DNA of 19,939 nt from CALCCV01 sp964388665 (lineage in GTDB: Bacteria > Bdellovibrionota > Bdellovibrionia > Bdellovibrionales > Bdellovibrionaceae), in the NCBI GenBank assembly GCA_964388665.1, contig CAYMBJ010000070.1:1-19939 (forward strand), read 5' to 3'. The notes below the pieces were generated by a model. That model did not search any database. It saw only the letters and a list, made by a program, of their open reading frames with translations, and was not told the origin of the DNA. The translations under genes and the position numbers were made by a program. How positions within the stretch are numbered: position 1 is the stretch's first letter; each line of letters starts with the position of its first letter. Of the stretch, positions 14,154-19,939 are shown piece after piece.

Positions 14154-14192
14154 ACTTATTGATGAAATTGATAAAAAATTGCGACAATAAGT
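14154..14192. repeat. 8-bp inverted repeat with 23-base AT-rich spacer upstream of sucA
   Basis: ACTTATTG (14154-14161) and CAATAAGT (14185-14192) are exact reverse complements separated by 23 bases that include a run of seven A. The arms lie about two helical turns or more apart, centre to centre about 31 bases, 48 bases before the sucA ATG, where the promoter is expected. Two bound dimers or a loop across the promoter are possible readings. Confidence 0.5.
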
Positions 14193-14239
14193 GTTAGGGT
14201 GATAGCAAATAATGCCCTTAGGCACAGCAAAGGAAAAAC

Positions 14240-16981
14240 ATGAAACCATCGGATTTGATAAACACGGCTTTTGCACAGCGGTCAAATTTGGAATACATCG
14301 AAGAGCTCTATAAAAACTACTCACAAAATCCTGATTCGGTCGGCGGCGAGTGGAAAACATTTTTTGCCGGAATTGATTTTGCTGGCTCTTACACTTTTGG
14401 CGTTTCTGAAAAAGAACTGAATGTCTTCAATCTCATTCAAGCCTATCGCAACTACGGCCACTTCGAAGCTAAGGTGGACCCCTTAAGCAACACCCCCGTG
14501 CCCAATGATCAATTGCGCTTGGATCGCTTTGGTTTGAGCGACAAAGACCTCGATACACGATTTCAGATCGGCTCGGTGGTTGGCTGCCCCAATGCTCCTT
14601 TGAAAGAAATTATATCCACTTTGCGCCAAGCCTACTGTGGCACCCTCACCGTTCAGTGCGCCGAAGCCTTGCCCGAGGTGAGAAATTGGTTCATCCGCGA
14701 ATTTGAACTGCAACGCGGTCAATGGAAGCTCACGGTAGCACAAAAAAAACAATATTTGATGGATCTGACCAAGGCGGAGTGTTTAGAAAAATTTATTCAC
14801 ATGCGCTATGTGGGGACCAAGCGTTTTTCGATTGAGGGTGGTGACTCCGTGATTCCGATGCTTGATCATTTGAGCGAAAAAGGCACTGAACTCGGAGTAA
14901 AAGAGGTTTGCTTTGGTATGGCCCACCGAGGACGCATCAACGTGTTGGCAAACTACATGGGCAAACCGGTTGAGTATATCTTTGCTGACTTCAATGGCCC
15001 AATTGAGCTCAAAGAAAAGATAGAAGAATTTGATGGCGACGTAAAATACCATTTGGGTTACCAAACCCAGCGACCAACCCAAAAAGGACCTTGCCAGGTG
15101 ACGCTGGCTTTCAACCCCTCGCACCTTGAGGCCGTAAATCCAGTGGTCCTGGGCATGAGCCGCGCGGCCCAACGCCGTTACAAAGACACAAAAAAGCGCA
15201 AAACTGTTATGCCACTATTGATTCATGGAGATGCGGCCTTTGCTTCGCAAGGAATTGGTCTAGAGACTTTTCAAATGGCGCACGTAAAGGGTTATACCGT
15301 AGGTGGAACTCTGCATTTGGTGATCGACAATCAAGTGGGATTTACCACGACTCCAGAAAATGGCCGCAGCTCACATTATGCTTCGGATCCGGCCAAGGTT
15401 TTGGCCACTCCTGTTTTGCATGTAAATGGGGATGATGTCGAGGCCTGTGTGCGCGCCATGGATATTGCTGTGCGGTTTCGTCAGGAGTGGAGCCGCGACA
15501 TTGTGATCAACTTGGTTTGCTATCGCCGCTATGGTCACAACGAGGGTGATGAGCCTTCCTTCACACAGCCCACCATGTACGAAATCATTCGCAAGCATCC
15601 TACCACCAGGGAACTCTATGCAAAGCAGCTCGCTAGCGAAAACTCAGTGAGCTTGAGCGATTCTAATCTGATGGTAAAAAACGAAATGGATCGTCTGCAA
15701 AAGATTTATGACGAAACCAAGGCGACACCGCCAAAGATGCCGGTTTTTAATTTTGACGGCTACTGGAAAGGTCTGCGCCGTGCTAAGCCCGAAGACTTTA
15801 GCAAGTCTACCGACACCAAAGTTTCGAAAAAAATGATCCAAGACATTGGCAAAATTGTTTCCTCAGTGCCAGCCAATTTCACGCCTCATCCCAAACTGAT
15901 CAAACTTTTAGAAAATCGCAAGGCCATGTCGACTGGCGAGCAGCTCATCGATTGGGGCATGGGCGAGATTTTAGCTTACGGAAGCCTACTGACGGAGGGC
16001 ACCAGCGTGCGCCTCACTGGTCAGGATTGCGTGCGCGGCACCTTCACTCACCGCCATGCCGCGCTGTTTGATCAAAAAACAGATGAACCTTACAGCGCCC
16101 TAGACACGATCAACGATGAGACGGTTGAGTTTTGCGTTTATGATTCCATTCTTTCAGAATATGCAGTGTTGGGCTTTGAATACGGTAACTCGATCATGGA
16201 CCCAAGTTTTCTAACACTTTGGGAAGCCCAGTTCGGTGATTTTTGCAATGGCGCTCAGATCATCATCGATCAATTCATTGCCGCCGGCGAAAGCAAGTGG
16301 CAACAAATGAGTGGCATGGTGCTGCTCCTGCCTCACGGCTACGAAGGGCAAGGGCCTGAACACTCCAGCGCTCGCTTAGAAAGATTTTTACAGCTCTCGG
16401 CTCAGCACAACATTCAGGTGATGAATCTCACCACTCCGGCACAGATATTTCATGCTCTGCGCCGCCAAGTGCGCCGCGATTTTAGAAAACCCTTGGTGAT
16501 CATGTCGCCCAAGAGTTTATTGCGCCACCCTAAAGCTGTCTCGCAGATCTCAGACTTTACAGATCGAGAGTTTCAAGAAGTGATCATTGATGACAACATC
16601 AAAGCCAGCGACGTAAAGAAAATTGTTTTTGTTTCCGGTAAGCTCTATTACGAGCTGCTTGAAGAAAGAGACAAGCGCAAGGACACCAGCACGGCACTTG
16701 TTCGCCTTGAACAAATCTACCCCTTTCCGACGCATAAAATATCTGAAGTTTTTAAAACTTATAAAAATGCGCAGAAGGTGGTTTGGACGCAAGAAGAGCC
16801 GCGCAATATGGGTGCCTTTCAAAATGTGTTCTTTCAGTTTCAAAATTTCTTCGAAAAGGAATCTGTAAATGTTAAGTTTTACTACGCAGGCAGACCGGAG
16901 CGCAGCTCTCCTGCGGTGGGATCTCTTTATCGCCACAAGGCGGAACAAGCGGAACTGATCACTCATACCTTTAATATTTAA
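14240..16981 (+). CDS. sucA: 2-oxoglutarate dehydrogenase E1 component
   Basis: A 913-residue thiamine-diphosphate enzyme that decarboxylates 2-oxoglutarate and passes the succinyl group to E2, in the TCA cycle. The N-terminal segment (SNLEYIEELYKNY, then GEWKTFF) is the E1-specific region contacting E2. The core has FGMAHRGRINVLANY, DVKYHLGYQ, NPSHLEAVNPVVLG, IHGDAAFASQG (H329, D331; cofactor and metal site), DNQVGFTT and CYRRYGHNEGDEP. The C-terminal half has LLPHGYEGQGPEHSSARLER and SLLRHPKAVS, and it ends AVGSLYRHKAEQ, all typical of SucA/OdhA. Length is close to E. coli SucA (933). The start follows AAAGGA by six bases. It is first in the sucA-sucB-lpd operon; an 80-base gap with a hairpin separates it from sucB. 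Confidence 0.98.
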   Translation: MKPSDLINTAFAQRSNLEYIEELYKNYSQNPDSVGGEWKTFFAGIDFAGSYTFGVSEKELNVFNLIQAYRNYGHFEAKVDPLSNTPVPNDQLRLDRFGLSDKDLDTRFQIGSVVGCPNAPLKEIISTLRQAYCGTLTVQCAEALPEVRNWFIREFELQRGQWKLTVAQKKQYLMDLTKAECLEKFIHMRYVGTKRFSIEGGDSVIPMLDHLSEKGTELGVKEVCFGMAHRGRINVLANYMGKPVEYIFADFNGPIELKEKIEEFDGDVKYHLGYQTQRPTQKGPCQVTLAFNPSHLEAVNPVVLGMSRAAQRRYKDTKKRKTVMPLLIHGDAAFASQGIGLETFQMAHVKGYTVGGTLHLVIDNQVGFTTTPENGRSSHYASDPAKVLATPVLHVNGDDVEACVRAMDIAVRFRQEWSRDIVINLVCYRRYGHNEGDEPSFTQPTMYEIIRKHPTTRELYAKQLASENSVSLSDSNLMVKNEMDRLQKIYDETKATPPKMPVFNFDGYWKGLRRAKPEDFSKSTDTKVSKKMIQDIGKIVSSVPANFTPHPKLIKLLENRKAMSTGEQLIDWGMGEILAYGSLLTEGTSVRLTGQDCVRGTFTHRHAALFDQKTDEPYSALDTINDETVEFCVYDSILSEYAVLGFEYGNSIMDPSFLTLWEAQFGDFCNGAQIIIDQFIAAGESKWQQMSGMVLLLPHGYEGQGPEHSSARLERFLQLSAQHNIQVMNLTTPAQIFHALRRQVRRDFRKPLVIMSPKSLLRHPKAVSQISDFTDREFQEVIIDDNIKASDVKKIVFVSGKLYYELLEERDKRKDTSTALVRLEQIYPFPTHKISEVFKTYKNAQKVVWTQEEPRNMGAFQNVFFQFQNFFEKESVNVKFYYAGRPERSSPAVGSLYRHKAEQAELITHTFNI

Positions 16982-17005
16982 AAAATGTATTTACACTTTA
17001 AACTC

Positions 17006-17038
17006 TATCAAGCGGTCCTAAAATTTGGACCCTTGATA
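17006..17038 (+). repeat. intercistronic hairpin between sucA and sucB
   Basis: TATCAAG (17006-17012) pairs with CTTGATA (17032-17038). One bulged C follows, then GGTCC (17014-17018) pairs with GGACC (17027-17031) around an 8-base loop, TAAAATTT. The stem totals 12 base pairs. No T run follows, so it is not a standard terminator. It ends 14 bases before the sucB ribosome binding site GAGG (17053-17056). It may protect sucA mRNA from 3' decay, mark a processing site, or act at DNA level as the third copy of the GGTCC-type dyad. Confidence 0.65.
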
Positions 17039-17061
17039 ACAGCGAAAGATTTGAGGCAAAT

Positions 17062-18387
17062 ATGAAAGTTGAAGTCAAAATTCCAACTGTCGGAGAAAGT
17101 ATCACCGAAGCCACCATTGGTGAGTGGGTTAAAAAAGATGGCGAGTATGTGCAACAGAATGACATCATCATGCTGCTGGAAACTGACAAAGCCAGTGTCG
17201 AAATCACCGCAGAGGCGGCCGGCACATTAAAAATTCAAGCACAGGCCGGTGAAGTCGTTAAGATGGGGGCCACCGTAGCCACTATCGATACCGATGCTAA
17301 AGCGACGGCTGGAACACCTCCTCCAGCACCTCCTGATGCGACACCCAAAGCACCACCATCGAACCCATCGGCAAATCATGTGGCAGCCCAAGGCAAAGGC
17401 CAACTCGATGCCGGAGCAGGTGCCACTCGCGGCAATGCCCAACCTCTGAGTCCGGCTGCGCAGCGCTTGGTGGGAGAGAATAATATTAATGTTGATAATG
17501 TGACCGGCACTGGAAAAGATGGACGTATCACCAAGGGTGATCTTCTGCAAAGCTTGGAAGGCTCTTCAAGCACAGTGCCCACTGCACGACCAAGCGCTGC
17601 GCAGCCGACAAAGGCACCGCCACCAGTCGCGCCACCGACTGCCGCTCCGCCAACACCGCGCCAAACGCGCGCGCAGCAATCTCCTGAAGAGAGAGTGCGC
17701 TTGGTGCCAATGACCACGATTCGTAAGCGAATTGCCGAGAGACTATTACAGGCGCAAGAGAATGCCGCCATTCTGACGACCTTCAATGAAATCGATATGA
17801 CTCGCCTCTTTGCTTTGCGCACAAAATACAAAGAGAAGTTCAAAGAAAAGCATGGCGTAAACCTCGGCATGATGGGGATCTTTGCCAAAGCCTCGATGGA
17901 GGCTCTCAAAGAAGTTCCCGCAGTCAACGCGTGGATCACCGGCAATGACCTTGAGTACCACAACTATTGCAACCTCGGCATTGCTGTCAGCACTGAAAAA
18001 GGCCTGATGGTGCCCGTGATCAAAGATGCGGATCAAATGAGTATTGCCGAAATTGAATTGGCCATTCGTGGTTTCGCACTCAAAGCTCGCGACGGAAAAA
18101 TCACAGTGGATGATCTCAGTGGCGGCACCTTTTCGATCACCAATGGCGGAGTGTTCGGCTCGCTCTTGTCGACTCCCATCTTAAATCCACCACAAAGTGC
18201 AATTCTTGGTATGCACAAAGTTGAGGATCGTGCAGTTGTGATCAACGGAAAAGTGGAAGCACGCCCCATGATGTATGTGGCCCTGTCTTATGATCACCGA
18301 GTTATTGATGGCAAAGAGGCCGTGACATTCTTAGTGAAGATCAAAGAGGGTGTGGAAGATCCTGAGCGTTTATTGTTGGAGATTTAA
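17062..18387 (+). CDS. sucB: dihydrolipoyl succinyltransferase, E2 of 2-oxoglutarate dehydrogenase
   Basis: A 441-residue core enzyme that carries the succinyl group on a lipoyl arm to CoA. Domain order: one lipoyl domain (1-78) with lipoyl-lysine K43 in ETDKASVE; a Pro/Ala-rich linker (about 80-125); the peripheral subunit-binding domain (about 129-165, LSPAAQRLVGENNINVDNV, then GTGKDGRI); a second Pro/Ala linker; and the catalytic domain from about 210 (VRLVPMTTIRKRIAERL). The active site is SYDHRVIDG with H412 and D416. GAGG at 17053-17056 gives the ribosome binding site. It has one lipoyl domain, as is usual for SucB, and is longer than E. coli SucB (405) mainly through its linkers. Context between E1 and E3 supports SucB over pyruvate-dehydrogenase E2. 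Confidence 0.97.
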   Translation: MKVEVKIPTVGESITEATIGEWVKKDGEYVQQNDIIMLLETDKASVEITAEAAGTLKIQAQAGEVVKMGATVATIDTDAKATAGTPPPAPPDATPKAPPSNPSANHVAAQGKGQLDAGAGATRGNAQPLSPAAQRLVGENNINVDNVTGTGKDGRITKGDLLQSLEGSSSTVPTARPSAAQPTKAPPPVAPPTAAPPTPRQTRAQQSPEERVRLVPMTTIRKRIAERLLQAQENAAILTTFNEIDMTRLFALRTKYKEKFKEKHGVNLGMMGIFAKASMEALKEVPAVNAWITGNDLEYHNYCNLGIAVSTEKGLMVPVIKDADQMSIAEIELAIRGFALKARDGKITVDDLSGGTFSITNGGVFGSLLSTPILNPPQSAILGMHKVEDRAVVINGKVEARPMMYVALSYDHRVIDGKEAVTFLVKIKEGVEDPERLLLEI

Positions 18388-18391
18388 TTAA

Positions 18392-19855
18392 ATGGCAAAT
18401 GTTGAAAATTCGTTTGATCTGGTAGTGATCGGTTCTGGCCCTGGAGGCTATGTTGGTGCGATTCGCGCAGCTCAGCTAGGACTTAAGACAGCCATCGTCG
18501 AAAAGGACAAAACTTTAGGCGGCACCTGTCTTAACGTCGGCTGCATTCCTTCTAAAGCATTGCTAGAGAGCTCAGAACACTTTCAGAGTTCACATCATGA
18601 ACTCAAAAAGCATGGGGTCGTTGCCGACAAGATCACTCTTGATTTGGGCACCATGATGGCCCGCAAAGATAAAATCGTAAAAGACCTTACCGGTGGCGTG
18701 AGCTTTTTGATGAAAAAACACAAGATCACCGTCTTCAATGGCGTTGGCCAAATCAAAGATGCCAACACGGTGGTGATAAAATCCGATACTTCGACCGAAA
18801 TCACCACGAAAAATATTCTGATTGCCACCGGTAGTGTTCCTGTTGAGTTGCCATTTTTGCGCTTTGATGAAAAGCGGGTCCTCTCTTCAACTGGGGCTTT
18901 GGCACTGCAGCAGGTGCCAAAATCAATGGTGGTTGTGGGAGGCGGCGTGATCGGCCTCGAAATGGGTTCGGTCTGGAGTCGACTTGGCACCAAGGTCACC
19001 GTGGTGGAGTTTGCTGATCGGCTCTGTGGCGTTATCGACCAAGAGGCGGTCAACGTATTAAAGAAAGCTCTCACCAAAGAGGGCGTGGATTTCTTTCTAT
19101 CGACAAAAGTTGCTGGCGCAAAAGTCACAGAAAAATCGATTGAACTCACTCTTGAAGCGGTGAATGCAAGTGGCAATTCCGGCGACAGCACTGGCGGCGC
19201 TGCCAAAGGCAACTCGCCGTCTGGAATCCCCTCTAGCATCAGCGCCGAAGTTGTGTTGGTTTCAATTGGTCGCAAACCATATAGCGATGGTCTAGGACTT
19301 GAAAACGTGGGAATTGCCAAAGACAAACAAGGTCGAGTGGAGGTCAACGGGCACTTGCAGACATCGGTTCCTAATATTTTTGCCATAGGCGACGTGGTGC
19401 GAGGGCCCATGCTCGCTCACAAGGCCGAGGAGGAAGGCGTGTGTGTCGCCGAGCACATCGCCACAGGCTATGGGCATATCAACTACGACACCGTCCCGAG
19501 CGTAGTGTACACTCATCCAGAGATTGCAACTGTGGGACTTTCTGAAGAGCAGGCCAAGGCCATGGACATTCAATACAATGTGGGTAAATTTCCCTTCCTT
19601 GCCAACGGGCGCGCCAAAGCACTTGGATTTACAGACGGCTTTGTAAAAATCATTGCCGATCAAAAATCAGATCGAATTCTTGGTGGCACCATTGTTGGTC
19701 CAAAAGCCTCAGAGCTACTGGGAGAGATCGTGGTGACCATGGAGTTTGGTGGCAGTAGCGAAGACCTCGGACGCAGCTTTCACTCACATCCGACTCTCAG
19801 CGAGGCCGTTCGCGAAGCTGCGCTTGCGGTAGAAAAACGCCAACGTCAAATGTGA
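18392..19855 (+). CDS. lpd: dihydrolipoamide dehydrogenase, E3, with a Gly/Ser insert
   Basis: A 487-residue FAD/NAD flavoprotein that reoxidises the lipoyl arm. Seen: the FAD-binding IGSGPGGYVGAIRAAQ (13-28); the redox disulfide GGTCLNVGCIPSK (C46, C51); ATGSVP; the NAD-binding VVGGGVIGLEMGS (181-193); NIFAIGDVVRG (FAD contact, D334); and HSHPTLSEAVREA with the catalytic H466 and E471. An insert of about 20 residues around 258-281, rich in Gly, Ser, Asn and Ala, splits the strand pair before AEVVLVSIGRKPY; it is not typical of Lpd. The gene starts four bases after sucB's stop, with GGAG at 18378-18381 as ribosome binding site. It may serve pyruvate dehydrogenase as well, as single Lpd proteins often do. 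Confidence 0.97.
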   Translation: MANVENSFDLVVIGSGPGGYVGAIRAAQLGLKTAIVEKDKTLGGTCLNVGCIPSKALLESSEHFQSSHHELKKHGVVADKITLDLGTMMARKDKIVKDLTGGVSFLMKKHKITVFNGVGQIKDANTVVIKSDTSTEITTKNILIATGSVPVELPFLRFDEKRVLSSTGALALQQVPKSMVVVGGGVIGLEMGSVWSRLGTKVTVVEFADRLCGVIDQEAVNVLKKALTKEGVDFFLSTKVAGAKVTEKSIELTLEAVNASGNSGDSTGGAAKGNSPSGIPSSISAEVVLVSIGRKPYSDGLGLENVGIAKDKQGRVEVNGHLQTSVPNIFAIGDVVRGPMLAHKAEEEGVCVAEHIATGYGHINYDTVPSVVYTHPEIATVGLSEEQAKAMDIQYNVGKFPFLANGRAKALGFTDGFVKIIADQKSDRILGGTIVGPKASELLGEIVVTMEFGGSSEDLGRSFHSHPTLSEAVREAALAVEKRQRQM

Positions 19856-19869
19856 TTTTGAGATGAGTT

Positions 19870-19918
19870 CTAGCCTCAAAAATAATTGTCGAGTTGAGGC
19901 TAGTGTCCTGAGTCAGGA
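19870..19918 (+). terminator. tandem inverted repeats after lpd, possible terminator
   Basis: CTAGCCTCAA (19870-19879) and TTGAGGCTAG (19894-19903) are perfect 10-bp arms around a 14-base loop. A second stem, TCCTG/CAGGA (19906-19918), follows at once. Neither is followed by a T run; the window ends in AT-rich DNA. The position, 15 bases after the lpd stop, fits operon end or mRNA 3' protection. Loop size and lack of T make standard intrinsic termination uncertain. Confidence 0.5.
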
Positions 19919-19939
19919 TAAAATTGATATTTAATTTTT

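Larger units (their letters stand above)
13940..14239. promoter_or_regulatory. divergent control region between gpmA and sucA
   Basis: These 300 bases hold no gene. They contain two dyads of similar sequence (13970-13984 and 14130-14147), a long-spaced 8-bp inverted repeat (14154-14192), a small GCAAC/GTTGC stem near 14030-14047, a TGCC/GGCA stem just before the sucA ribosome binding site, and AT-rich DNA from 14155 to 14213. For gpmA the best promoter guess on the minus strand is TTGATT (14105-14110), 18 bases, TTTATA (14081-14086), a weak match. For sucA no pair of boxes was convincing. The sucA ribosome binding site is AAAGGA, 14229-14234. Confidence 0.6.

Noticed and set aside
14280..14293. 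Fifth copy of the GGTCAAATTT element inside the start of sucA
   Set aside because: The 10-base match is fully explained by codons for conserved SucA residues (RSNLE) and lacks the second arm.
17376..17963. 195-codon open frame opposite sucB
   Set aside because: It overlaps the linker and catalytic domain of sucB; its Gly/Ala-rich part mirrors the Pro/Ala linker.
18595..19410. 271-codon open frame opposite lpd
   Set aside because: Full overlap with a certain lpd gene; the product is Ser/Thr/Pro-rich with no domain pattern. It is a codon-usage shadow.

Overview
The window reads as a chromosomal segment of a Gram-negative, diderm bacterium, most likely from the Bdellovibrionota (Bdellovibrio-like predators or relatives). 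The clues are many short secreted or lipoprotein genes of unknown family, a class III (Flp-type) prepilin-like protein, an FHA protein next to a MotA/MotB-type stator pair, and a compact sucA-sucB-lpd operon. The taxonomic call is inference from gene content and style. No rRNA, tRNA, CRISPR array, transposase, integrase or phage gene was seen.

Layout. 1-115 (+) may be the 3' end of an upstream gene. 221-931 (+) is a secreted protein built from two diverged repeats, followed by a terminator. 1055-1748 (-) is a two-gene unit: a hypothetical protein and an Flp-like prepilin. 1978-3228 (-) is an orphan hutI with a promoter placed so that the mRNA should be leaderless. 3369-3956 (-) is an Hsp20 chaperone with a charged C-terminal tail, a strong terminator behind it and a heat-shock-like promoter in front. 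4147-4572 (+) is a small secreted protein of unknown function. 4640-6758 (-) holds a Gly/Ser-linker lipoprotein and a secreted M14 zinc carboxypeptidase.

6856-13030 (-) is the most unusual part: three tightly coupled genes for a MotB/OmpA-type stator subunit with a very long coiled coil, a MotA/TolQ-type channel subunit, and a 1178-residue FHA protein with a hendecad-repeat rod and a membrane anchor. Gene spacing (GTGA overlap, then 5 bp) says they are made together, and I infer one ion-driven envelope machine with a phospho-threonine input. It shares the motor chassis of flagellar, Tol, gliding and Zorya systems but has none of their other parts here.

13118-13939 (-) is gpmA. A 300-bp divergent control region separates it from 14240-19855 (+), the 2-oxoglutarate dehydrogenase operon sucA-sucB-lpd (E1, E2, E3). 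That operon has an intercistronic hairpin after sucA, an unusual Gly/Ser insert in Lpd, and a long inverted repeat after lpd.

Several inverted repeats of related sequence occur in the gpmA/sucA control region, between sucA and sucB, and in the hsp20 leader. They may be operators of one regulator, but this rests on reading by eye only.
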